From: Hippophae tibetana
Taxonomy: Eukaryota > Streptophyta > Magnoliopsida > Rosales > Elaeagnaceae
Length of the DNA: 64,000 nucleotides
Reading direction: 5' to 3'
Assembly: GCA_037013495.1 (NCBI GenBank)
Contig: CM072801.1
Span: forward strand, 32,910,001-32,974,000
Below, in pieces: positions 9,795-21,407 of the stretch. Position 1 is the stretch's first letter, and each line of letters opens with the position of its first letter. Below the pieces are notes generated by a model. It was not told the DNA's origin. It worked only from the letters and a program-made list of their open reading frames with translations, and made no database searches. The position numbers and the translations under genes are program-made.

Positions 9795-12697
9795 CCTAGG
9801 GTTTTAGGTTTTTCTCCCAAATTTCCGTTTTACTTAGTTTTGATTTTATTCAATAGACCTGTAAAGGAGATATTTGTGCCGACCATGGGTTGTTTATATA
9901 TGTGTTCATTAAATCTCTATTTTTCGAAAAAAAAAAATAGGAGAATAATAAAAGAAAGGAGCAACTGTTGAAATTTTCAAAAAAAAAACAAAACTTTTGA
10001 TAAATTCTACTTTTAACTTTATACGACTATAACTTTTGACTCGGGTATCGTAACGAAAATTATAATATATCAAATGGAAGCTCTTATCGATTAACACAAT
10101 TATTTCTGGCCTCACTATGGAACCTAAATTATATACCCAAATTCCATCATTTACATCACTAACCAAGGGTTTTAGCTTTTTCTCGCAAATTTCCGTTTTA
10201 CTTAATTTCGATTTTATTCAATAGAGCTCTAAAGGAGATATTTGTTCCGACCAAGGTTTCATTATTTATGTGTTCCATAAATCTATATTCTTCGAAAAGG
10301 AAATAGGAGAATAGAAAAAGAAAGGAGCAACTGTTGAAATTTTCAATAAAACAAAACATTTAATAAATCCAACTTTCAACTTTATACGACCAAAACTTTT
10401 CACTATGGAATCGTAAGGACTATTATAATATATCAAATTTAAGCTCTTATCGATTCACACAATTAGTGTTAGCCTCACTAAGGAACCTGAATTATGTACC
10501 CAAATCCATCATTTACATCACTTACCTAGGGTTTTAGGTTTTTCTCCCAAATTTCCGTTTTACATAGTTTTAATATTATTCAATAGAACTGTAAAGGAGA
10601 TATATGTGCCGACCATAGGTTCTTTATATATGTGTTCAATAAATCCATTTTTTTGAAAAAAATAGGAGAATAGTAAAAGAAAGAAGCAACTGTTGAAATT
10701 TAACAAAAAACAAAACATTTGATAAATTCTACTCATAACTTTATACAACTATAACTTTTGACTCGATTATCGTTACGAAAATTATAATATATCAAATCGA
10801 TGCTCTTATTGATTCACTTAATTATTTCTAGCCTCACTGTGGAACCTGAATTATATACCCAAATTCCATCATTTACATCACTAACCAAGGGTTTTAGCTT
10901 TTTCTCGCAAATTTCCGTTTTACTTACTTTCGATTTTATTCAATAGAGCTCTAAAGGAGATATTTGTTACGACCAAGGTTTCATTATTTATGAGGTCCAT
11001 AAATCTATATTCTTCGAAAAGGAAATAGGAGAATAGAAAAAGAAAGGAGCAACTGTTGAAATTTTCAATAAAACAAAACATTTAATAAATCCAACTTTCA
11101 ACTTTATACGACAAAAACTTTTCACTATGGTATCGTAAGGACTATTATAATATATCAAATTTAAGCTCTTATCAATTCACACAATTAGTGTTAGCCTCAC
11201 TAAGGAACCTAAATTATGTACCCAAATCCATCATTTACATCACTTACCTAGGGTTTTAGGTTTTTCTCCCAAATTTCCGTTTTACATAGTTTTAATATTA
11301 TTCAATAGAACTGTAAAGGAGATATATGTGCCGACCATGGGTTCTTTATATATGTGTTCAATAAATCCCTATTTTTTGAAAAAAATAGGAGAATAATAAA
11401 AGAAAGAAGCAACTGTTGAAATTTAAAAAAAAAACAAAACATTTGATAAATTCTACTCATAACTTTATACAACTATAACTTTTGACTCGATTATCGTAAC
11501 GAAAATTATAATATATCAAATCGAAGCTCTTATTGATTCACACAATTATTTCTAGCCTCACTATGGAACCTGAATTATATACCCAAATTCCATCATTTAC
11601 ATCACTAACCAAGGGTTTTAGCTTTTTCTCGCAAATTTCCGTTTTACTTACTTTCGATTTTATTCAATAGAGCTCTAAAGGAGATATTTGTTACGACCAA
11701 GGTTTCATTATTTATGAGGTCCATAAATCTATATTCTTCGAAAAGGAAATAGGAGAATAGAAAAAGAAAGGAGCAACTGTTGAAATTTTCAATAAAACAA
11801 AACATTTAATAAATCCAACTTTCAACTTTATACGACAAAAACTTTTCACTATGGTATCGTAAGGACTATTATAATATATCAAATTTAAGCTCTTATCGAT
11901 TCACACAATTAGTGGTAGCCTCAATAAGGAACTTGAATTATGTACCCAAATCCATCATTTACATCACTTACCTAGGGTTTTAGGTTTTTCTCCCAAATTT
12001 CCGTTTTACTTAGTTTTGATTTTATTCAATAGACCTGTAAAGGAGATATTTGTGCCGACCATGGGTTGTTTATATATGTGTTCATTAAATCTCTATTTTT
12101 CGAAAAAAAATAGGAGAATAATAAAAGAAAGGAGCAACTGTTGAAATTTTCAAAAAAAAAACAAAACTTTTGATAAATTCTACTTTTAACTTTATACGAC
12201 TATAACTTTTGACTCGGGTATCGTAACGAAAATTATAATATATCAAATGGAAGCTCTTATCGATTAACACAATTATTTCTGGCCTCACTATGGAACCTAA
12301 ATTATATACCCAAATTCCATCATTTACATCACTAACCAAGGGTTTTAGCTTTTTCTCGCAAATTTCCGTTTTACTTAATTTCGATTTTATTCAATAGAGC
12401 TCTAAAGGAGATATTTGTTCCGACCATGGTTTCATTATTTATGTGTTCCATAAATCTATATTCTTCGAAAAGGAAATAGGAGAATAGAAAAAGAAAGGAG
12501 CAACTGTTGAAATTTTCAATAAAACAAAACATTTAATAAATCCAACTTTCAACTTTATACGACCAAAACTTTTCACTATGGAATCGTAAGGACTATTATA
12601 ATATATCAAATTTAAGCTCTTATCGATTCACACAATTAGTGGTAGCCTCAATAAGGAACTTGAATTATGTACCCAAATCCATCATTTACATCACTTA
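9795..12697. repeat. Eight-monomer HOR, copy 2 (2903 bp)
   Basis: Direct tandem duplicate of 6892-9794 with the same eight monomer lengths. It shares the private variant GATTCACTTAATT (10812-10824) with copy 1, while copy 3 has CACACAATT at that place. Copies 1 and 2 are therefore each other's closest relatives and this tandem duplication is recent. The last monomer (12336) agrees with copy 3 rather than copy 1 at CGACCAAAAC/ATGGAATCG. Confidence 0.93.
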
Positions 12698-13061
12698 CCT
12701 AGGGTTTTAGGTTTTTCTCCCAAATTTCCGTTTTACTTAGTTTTAATTTTATTCAATAGAACTCTAAAGGAGATATTTGTGCCGACCATGGGTTTTTTAT
12801 ATATGTGTTCAATAAATCCCTTTTTTTGAAAAAAAAATAGGATAATAGTAAAAGAAAGGAGCAACTGTTGAAATTTTCAAAAAAAAACAAAACATTTGAT
12901 AAATTCTACTTTTAACTTTATACGACTATAAGTTTTGACTCGGGTATCGTAACGAAAATTATAATATATCAAATCGAAGCTCTTATCGATTCACACAATT
13001 ATTTCTGGCCTCACTATGGAACCTGAATTATATACCCAAATTCCATCATTTACATCACTAA
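12698..13061 (+). repeat. Chimeric A monomer at a HOR junction
   Basis: The front matches the hybrids at 2903 and 17054 (GAACTCTAAAGG, GGGTTTTTTATATATG, TAGGATAATAG). The back matches the A copies at 5439 and 18141 (ATAAGTTTTGACTCGGG, GTAACGAAAATT). The change falls between the GGATAATAG marker near 12840 and the AGTTTTGACT marker at 12931. This monomer marks the breakpoint where the 12-mer at 5439-9794 was joined onto the end of the duplicated 8-mer. Confidence 0.85.
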
Positions 13062-14150
13062 CCAAGGGTTTTAGCTTTTTCTCGCAAATTTCCGTTTTAC
13101 TTACTTTCGATTTTTTTCAATAGAGCTCTAACGGAGATATTTGTTCCGACCAAGGTTTCATTATTTATGAGGTCCATTAATCTATATTCTTCGAAAAGGA
13201 AATAGGAGAATAGAAAAAGAAAGGAGCAACTGTTGAAATTTTCAATAAAACAAAACATTTAATAAATCGAACTTTCAACTTTATACGACAAAAACTTTTG
13301 ACTATGGTATCTTAAGGACTATTATAATATATCAAATTTAAGCTCTTATGGATTCACACAATTAGTGGTAGCCTCAATAAGGAACTTGAATTATGTACCC
13401 AAATCCATCATTTACATCACTTACCTAGGGTTTTAGGTTTTTCTCCCAAATTTCCGTTTTACTTAGTTTTGATTTTATTCAATAGAACTGTAAAGGAGAT
13501 ATTTGTGCCGACCATGGGTTGTTTATATATGGGTTCAATAAATCTCTATTTTTTGAAAAAAAAATAGGAGAATAGTAAAAGAAAGGAGCAACTGTTGAAA
13601 TTTTCAAAACAAAACAAAACATTTGATAAGTTCTACTTTTAACTTTATACGACTATAACTTTTGACTCGGGTATCGTAACGAAAATTATAATATATCAAA
13701 TCGAAGCTCTTATCGATTGACACAATTATTTCAGCCGTCACTAAGGAACCTGAATTATATACCCAAATTCCATCATTTACATCACTAACCAAGGGTTTTA
13801 GCTTTTTCTCGCAAATTTCCGTTTTACTTAATTTCGATTTTATTCAATAGAGCTCTAAAGGAGATATTTGTTCCGACCAAGGTTTCATTATTTATGTGTT
13901 CCATAAATCTATATTCTTCGAAAAGGAAATAGGAGAATAGAAAAAGAAAGGAGCAACTGTTGAAATTTTCAATAAAACAAAACATTTAATAAATCCAACT
14001 TTCAACTTTATACGACAAAAACTTTTCACTATGGTATCGTAAGGACTATTATAATATATCAAATTTAAGCTCTTATCGATTCACACAATTAGTGGTAGCC
14101 TCAATAAGGAACTTGAATTATGTACCCAAATCCATCATTTACATCACTTA
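12698..14150. repeat. Four-monomer unit, copy 2 (1453 bp)
   Basis: Monomers at 12698, 13062, 13424 and 13789 have lengths 364, 362, 365, 362, the same as copy 1 at 5439, and the same markers (TTAAGG with TTATGGATTC; ATTTCAGCCGTC). Its first monomer is a chimera described separately. With the 8-mer that follows it forms a 4356-bp 12-monomer repeat of 5439-9794. Confidence 0.9.
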
Positions 14151-17053
14151 CCTAGGGTTTTAGGTTTTTCTCCCAAATTTCCGTTTTACTTAGTTTTGAT
14201 TTTATTCAATAGACCTGTAAAGGAGATATTTGTGCCGACCATGGGTTGTTTATATATGTGTTCATTAAATCTCTATTTTTCGAAAAAAAAAAATAGGAGA
14301 ATAATAAAAGAAAGGAGCAACTGTTGAAATTTTCAAAAAAAAAACAAAACTTTTGATAAATTCTACTTTTAACTTTATACGACTATAACTTTTGACTCGG
14401 GTATCGTAACGAAAATTATAATATATCAAATGGAAGCTCTTATCGATTAACACAATTATTTCTGGCCTCACTATGGAACCTAAATTATATACCCAAATTC
14501 CATCATTTACATCACTAACCAAGGGTTTTAGCTTTTTCTCGCAAATTTCCGTTTTACTTAATTTCGATTTTATTCAATAGAGCTCTAAAGGAGATATTTG
14601 TTCCGACCAAGGTTTCATTATTTATGTGTTCCATAAATCTATATTCTTCGAAAAGGAAATAGGAGAATAGAAAAAGAAAGGAGCAACTGTTGAAATTTTC
14701 AATAAAACAAAACATTTAATAAATCCAACTTTCAACTTTATACGACCAAAACTTTTCACTATGGAATCGTAAGGACTATTATAATATATCAAATTTAAGC
14801 TCTTATCGATTCACACAATTAGTGTTAGCCTCACTAAGGAACCTGAATTATGTACCCAAATCCATCATTTACATCACTTACCTAGGGTTTTAGGTTTTTC
14901 TCCCAAATTTCCGTTTTACATAGTTTTAATATTATTCAATAGAACTGTAAAGGAGATATATGTGCCGACCATAGGTTCTTTATATATGTGTTCAATAAAT
15001 CCATTTTTTTGAAAAAAATAGGAGAATAGTAAAAGAAAGAAGCAACTGTTGAAATTTAACAAAAAACAAAACATTTGATAAATTCTACTCATAACTTTAT
15101 ACAACTATAACTTTTGACTCGATTATCGTTACGAAAATTATAATATATCAAATCGATGCTCTTATTGATTCACACAATTATTTCTAGCCTCACTGTGGAA
15201 CCTGAATTATATACCCAAATTCCATCATTTACATCACTAACCAAGGGTTTTAGCTTTTTCTCGCAAATTTCCGTTTTACTTACTTTCGATTTTATTCAAT
15301 AGAGCTCTAAAGGAGATATTTGTTACGACCAAGGTTTCATTATTTATGAGGTCCATAAATCTATATTCTTCGAAAAGGAAATAGGAGAATAGAAAAAGAA
15401 AGGAGCAACTGTTGAAATTTTCAATAAAACAAAACATTTAATAAATCCAACTTTCAACTTTATACGACAAAAACTTTTCACTATGGTATCGTAAGGACTA
15501 TTATAATATATCAAATTTAAGCTCTTATCAATTCACACAATTAGTGTTAGCCTCACTAAGGAACCTAAATTATGTACCCAAATCCATCATTTACATCACT
15601 TACCTAGGGTTTTAGGTTTTTCTCCCAAATTTCCGTTTTACATAGTTTTAATATTATTCAATAGAACTGTAAAGGAGATATATGTGCCGACCATGGGTTC
15701 TTTATATATGTGTTCAATAAATCCCTATTTTTTGAAAAAAATAGGAGAATAATAAAAGAAAGAAGCAACTGTTGAAATTTAAAAAAAAAACAAAACATTT
15801 GATAAATTCTACTCATAACTTTATACAACTATAACTTTTGACTCGATTATCGTAACGAAAATTATAATATATCAAATCGAAGCTCTTATTGATTCACACA
15901 ATTATTTCTAGCCTCACTATGGAACCTGAATTATATACCCAAATTCCATCATTTACATCACTAACCAAGGGTTTTAGCTTTTTCTCGCAAATTTCCGTTT
16001 TACTTACTTTCGATTTTATTCAATAGAGCTCTAAAGGAGATATTTGTTACGACCAAGGTTTCATTATTTATGAGGTCCATAAATCTATATTCTTCGAAAA
16101 GGAAATAGGAGAATAGAAAAAGAAAGGAGCAACTGTTGAAATTTTCAATAAAACAAAACATTTAATAAATCCAACTTTCAACTTTATACGACAAAAACTT
16201 TTCACTATGGTATCGTAAGGACTATTATAATATATCAAATTTAAGCTCTTATCGATTCACACAATTAGTGGTAGCCTCAATAAGGAACTTGAATTATGTA
16301 CCCAAATCCATCATTTACATCACTTACCTAGGGTTTTAGGTTTTTCTCCCAAATTTCCGTTTTACTTAGTTTTGATTTTATTCAATAGACCTGTAAAGGA
16401 GATATTTGTGCCGACCATGGGTTGTTTATATATGTGTTCATTAAATCTCTATTTTTCGAAAAAAAATAGGAGAATAATAAAAGAAAGGAGCAACTGTTGA
16501 AATTTTCACAAAAAAAACAAAACTTTTGATAAATTCTACTTTTAACTTTATACGACTATAACTTTTGACTCGGGTATCGTAACGAAAATTATAATATATC
16601 AAATGGAAGCTCTTATCGATTAACACAATTATTTCTGGCCTCACTATGGAACCTAAATTATATACCCAAATTCCATCATTTACATCACTAACCAAGGGTT
16701 TTAGCTTTTTCTCGCAAATTTCCGTTTTACTTAATTTCGATTTTATTCAATAGAGCTCTAAAGGAGATATTTGTTCCGACCATGGTTTCATTATTTATGT
16801 GTTCCATAAATCTATATTCTTCGAAAAGGAAATAGGAGAATAGAAAAAGAAAGGAGCAACTGTTGAAATTTTCAATAAAACAAAACATTTAATAAATCCA
16901 ACTTTCAACTTTATACGACCAAAACTTTTCACTATGGAATCGTAAGGACTATTATAATATATCAAATTTAAGCTCTTATCGATTCACACAATTAGTGGTA
17001 GCCTCAATAAGGAACTTGAATTATGTACCCAAATCCATCATTTACATCACTTA
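14151..17053. repeat. Eight-monomer HOR, copy 3 (2903 bp)
   Basis: Same length series as copies 1 and 2 (368, 362, 360, 362, 362, 362, 365, 362), 4356 bp downstream of copy 2. Private differences include CACACAATT at about 15171-15180 and an A-to-C change in the second A-tract near 16509 (TTTTCACAAAA). Followed by a hybrid monomer at 17054, which copies 1 and 2 lack. Confidence 0.93.
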
Positions 17054-17416
17054 CCTAGGGTTTTAGGTTTTTCTCCCAAATTTCCGTTTTACTTAGTTTT
17101 AATTTTATTCAATAGAACTCTAAAGGAGATATTTGTGCCGACCATGGGTTTTTTATATATGTGTTCAATAAATCCCTTTTTTTGAAAAAAAAATAGGATA
17201 ATAGTAAAAGAAAGGAGCAACTGTTGAAATTTTCAAAAAAAAACAAAACATTTGATAAATTCTACTTTTAACTTTATACGACTATAACTTTTGACTCGGG
17301 TATCGTAAGGACTATTATAATATATCAAATTTAAGCTCTTATCGATTGACACAATTAGTGGTAGCCTCAATAAGGAACTTGCATTATGTACCCAAATCCA
17401 TCATTTACATCACTTA
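17054..17416 (+). repeat. A-to-B hybrid monomer, late switch (copy 2)
   Basis: Matches the hybrid at 2903 in its markers (GGGTTTTTTATATATG, GGATAATAG, GATTGACACAATTAGTGG, GGAACTTGCATTATG). The A-to-B switch is in the same short interval (17300-17309). The two hybrids share one origin and were copied about 14.15 kb apart. The following A monomer (17417) is likewise a copy of 3265. Confidence 0.92.
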
Positions 17417-20322
17417 CCTAGGGTTTTAGGTTTTTCTCCCAAATTTCCGTTTTACATAGTTTTAATTTTATTCAATAGAACTGTACAAGAGATATTTCTG
17501 CCGACCATGGGTTCTTTATATATGTGTTCAATAAATCTCTATTTTTTGAAAAAATATAGGAGAATAGTAAAAGAAAGAAGCAACTGTTGAAATTTAAAAA
17601 AAAAACAAAACATTTGATAAATTCTACTCATAACTTTATACGACTATAACTTTTGACTCGAGTATCGTAACGAAAATTATAATATATAAAATCGAAGCTC
17701 TTATCGATTCACACAATTATTTCTGGCCTCACTATGGAACCTGAATGATATACCCAAATTCCATCAATTACATCACTAACCAAGGGTTTTAGCTTTTTCT
17801 CGCAAATTTCTGTTTTACTTACTTTCGATTTTATTCAATAGAGCTCTAAAGGAGATATTTGTTACGACCAAGGTTTCATTATTTATGAGGTCCATAAATC
17901 TATATTCTTCGAAAAGGAAATAGGAGAATAGAAAAAGAAAGGAGCAACTGTTGAAATTTTCAATAAAACAAAACATTTAATAAATCGAACTTTCAACTTT
18001 ATACGACAAAAACTTTTGACTATGGTATCGTAAGGACTATTATAATATATCAAATTTAAGCTCTTATCGATTCACACAATTATGGTATCCTCAATAAGGA
18101 ACTTGAATTATGTACCCAAATCCATCATTTACATCACTTACTTAGGGTTTTAGGTTTTTCTCCCAAATTTCCGTTTTACTTAGTTTTGATTTTATTCAAT
18201 AGACCTGTAAAGGAGATATTTGTGCCGACCATGGGTTGTTTATATATGGGTTCAATAAATCTCTATTTTTCGAAAAAAAATAGGAGAATAGTAAAAGAAA
18301 GGAGCAACTGTTGAAATTTTCAAAAAAAAACAAGACATTTGATAAATTCTACTTTTAACTTTATACGACTATAAGTTTTGACTCGGGTATCGTAACGAAA
18401 ATTATAATATATCAAATCGAAGCTCTTATCGATTCACACAATTATTTCTGGCCTCACTATGGAACCTGAATTATATACCCAAATTCCATCATTTACATCA
18501 CTAACCAAGGGTTTTAGCTTTTTCTCGCAAATTTCCGTTTTACTTACTTTCGATTTTATTCAATAGAGCTCTAACGGAGATATTTGTTCCGACCAAGGTT
18601 TCATTATTTATGAGGTCCATTAATCTATATTCTTAGAAAAGGAAATAGGAGAATAGAAAAAGAAAGGAGCAACTGTTGAAATTTTCAATAAAACAAAACA
18701 TTTAATAAATCGAACTTTCAACTTTATACGACAAAAACTTTTGACTATGGTATCTTAAGGACTATTATAATATATCAAATTTAAGCTCTTATGGATTCAC
18801 ACAATTAGTGGTAGCCTCAATAAGGAACTTGAATTATGTACCCAAATCCATCATTTACATCACTTACCTAGGGTTTTAGGTTTTTCTCCCAAATTTCCGT
18901 TTTACTTAGTTTTGATTTTATTCAATAGAACTGTAAAGGAGATATTTGTGCCGACCATGGGTTGTTTATATATGGGTTCAATAAATCTCTATTTTTTGAA
19001 AAAAAAATAGGAGAATAGTAAAAGAAAGGAGCAACTGTTGAAATTTTCAAAACAAAACAAAACATTTGATAAGTTCTACTTTTAACTTTATACGACTATA
19101 ACTTTTGACTCGGGTATCGTAACGAAAATTATAATATATCAAATCGAAGCTCTTATCGATTGACACAATTATTTCAGCCGTCACTAAGGAACCTGAATTA
19201 TATACCCAAATTCCATCATTTACATCACTAACCAAGGGTTTTAGCTTTTTCTCGCAAATTTCCGTTTTACTTAATTTCGATTTTATTCAATAGAGCTCTA
19301 AAGGAGATATTTGTTCCGACCAAGGTTTCATTATTTATGTGTTCCATAAATCTATATTCTTCGAAAAGGAAATAGGAGAATAGAAAAAGAAAGGAGCAAC
19401 TGTTGAAATTTTCAATAAAACAAAACATTTAATAAATCCAACTTTCAACTTTATACGACAAAAACTTTTCACTATGGTATCGTAAGGACTATTATAATAT
19501 ATCAAATTTAAGCTCTTATCGATTCACACAATTAGTGGTAGCCTCAATAAGGAACTTGAATTATGTACCCAAATCCATCATTTACATCACTTACCTAGGG
19601 TTTTAGGTTTTTCTCCCAAATTTCCGTTTTACTTAGTTTTGATTTTATTCAATAGACCTGTAAAGGAGATATTTGTGCCGACCATGGGTTGTTTATATAT
19701 GTGTTCATTAAATCTCTATTTTTCGAAAAAAAAAATAGGAGAATAATAAAAGAAAGGAGCAACTGTTGAAATTTTCAAAAAACAAACAAAACTTTTGATA
19801 AATTCTACTTTTAACTTTATACGACTATAACTTTTGACTCGGGTATCGTAACGAAAATTATAATATATCAAATGGAAGCTCTTATCGATTAACACAATTA
19901 TTTCTGGCCTCACTATGGAACCTAAATTATATACCCAAATTCCATCATTTACATCACTAACCAAGGGTTTTAGCTTTTTCTCGCAAATTTCCGTTTTACT
20001 TAATTTCGATTTTATTCAATAGGGCTCTAAAGGAGATATTTGTTCCGACCAAGGTTTCATTATTTATGTGTTCCATAAATCTATATTCTTCGAAAAGGAA
20101 ATAGGAGAATAGAAAAAGAAAGGAGCAACTGTTGAAATTTTCAATAAAACAAAACATTTAATAAATCCAACTTTCAACTTTATACGACCAAAACTTTTCA
20201 CTATGGAATCGTAAGGACTATTATAATATATCAAATTTAAGCTCTTATCGATTCACACAATTAGTGTTAGCCTCACTAAGGAACCTGAATTATGTACCCA
20301 AATCCATCATTTACATCACTTA
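17417..20322. repeat. Third, shortened copy of the 3265-7621 region
   Basis: The pair 17417-18140 matches 3265-3627 plus 5078-5438. The four monomers 18141-19593 (364, 362, 365, 362) are copy 3 of the 1453-bp unit, including CTTAGGG, ATAAGTTTTGACTCGGG and ATTTCAGCCGTC. The pair 19594-20322 matches the first pair of the 8-mer, with the first A one base shorter than in the other copies (367 versus 368). Relative to the first pass, four monomers (3628-5077) are absent. Confidence 0.85.
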
Positions 20323-21045
20323 CCTAGGGTTTTAGGTTTTTCTCCCAAATTTCCGTTTTACATAGTTTTAATATTATTCAATAGAACTGTAAAGGAGATA
20401 TATGTGCCGACCATAGGTTCTTTATATATGTGTTCAATAAATCCCTATTTTTTGAAAAAAATAGGAGAATAGTAAAAGAAAGAAGCAACTGTTGAAATTT
20501 AAAAAAAAACAAAACATTTGATAAATTCTACTCATAACTTTATACAACTATAACTTTTGACTCGATTATCGTAACGAAAATTATAATATATCAAATCGAA
20601 GCTCTTATCGATTCACACAATTATTTCTAGCCTCACTATGGAACCTGAATTATATACCCAAATTCCATCATTTACATCACTAACCAAGGGTTTTAGCTTT
20701 TTCTCGCAAATTTCCGTTTTACTTACTTTCGATTTTATTCAATAGAGCTCTAACGGAGATATTTGTTCCGACCAAGGTTTCATTATTTATGAGGTCCATT
20801 AATCTATATTCTTCGAAAAGGAAATAGGAGAATAGAAAAAGAAAGGAGCAACTGTTGAAATTTTCAATAAAACAAAACATTTAATAAATCGAACTTTCAA
20901 CTTTATACGACAAAAACTTTTGACTATGGTATCTTAAGGACTATTATAATATATCAAATTTAAGCTCTTATGGATTCACACAATTAGTGGTAGCCTCAAT
21001 AAGGAACTTGAATTATGTACCCAAATCCATCATTTACATCACTTA
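20323..21045. repeat. Transitional A-B dimer
   Basis: A at 20323 still resembles the third monomer of the 8-mer (ACCATAGG, catagttttaatatt). B at 20684 is of the AACGGAG / TTATGGATTC class that dominates from here to about 46 kb. The boundary between the left HOR family and the hybrid-containing family lies within or next to this dimer. Confidence 0.7.
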
Positions 21046-21407
21046 CCTAGGGTTTTAGGTTTTTCTCGCAAATTTCCGTTTTACTTAATTTCGATTTTAT
21101 TCAATAGAGCTCTAAAGGAGATATTTGTTCCGACCAAGGTTTCATTATTTATGTGTTCCATAAATCTATATTCTTCGAAAAGGAAATAGGAGAATAGAAA
21201 AAGAAAGGAGCAACTGTTGAAATTTTCAATAAAACAAAACATTTAATATATCCAACTTTCAACTTTATACGACAAAAACTTTTCACTATGGTATCGTAAG
21301 GACTATTATAATATATCAAATTTAAGCTCTTATCGATTCACACAATTAGTGGTAGCCTCAATAAGGAACTTGAATTATGTACCCAAATCCATCATTTACA
21401 TCACTTA
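21046..21407 (+). repeat. A-to-B hybrid monomer, early switch (founder-like copy)
   Basis: Only the lead is A (CCTAGGGTTTTAGG); from CTCGCAAATTTCC on it is B. The switch falls in 21060-21067, so two B bodies follow each other with an A lead on the second. Its tail keeps ATCCAACTTTC, TTTTCACTATGG and ATCGTAAGG. The later copies at 27857, 30396, 32934 and 35476 share the switch but carry ATCGAACTTTC and ATCTTAAGG in the tail. This copy therefore looks closer to the original recombinant. Confidence 0.9.
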
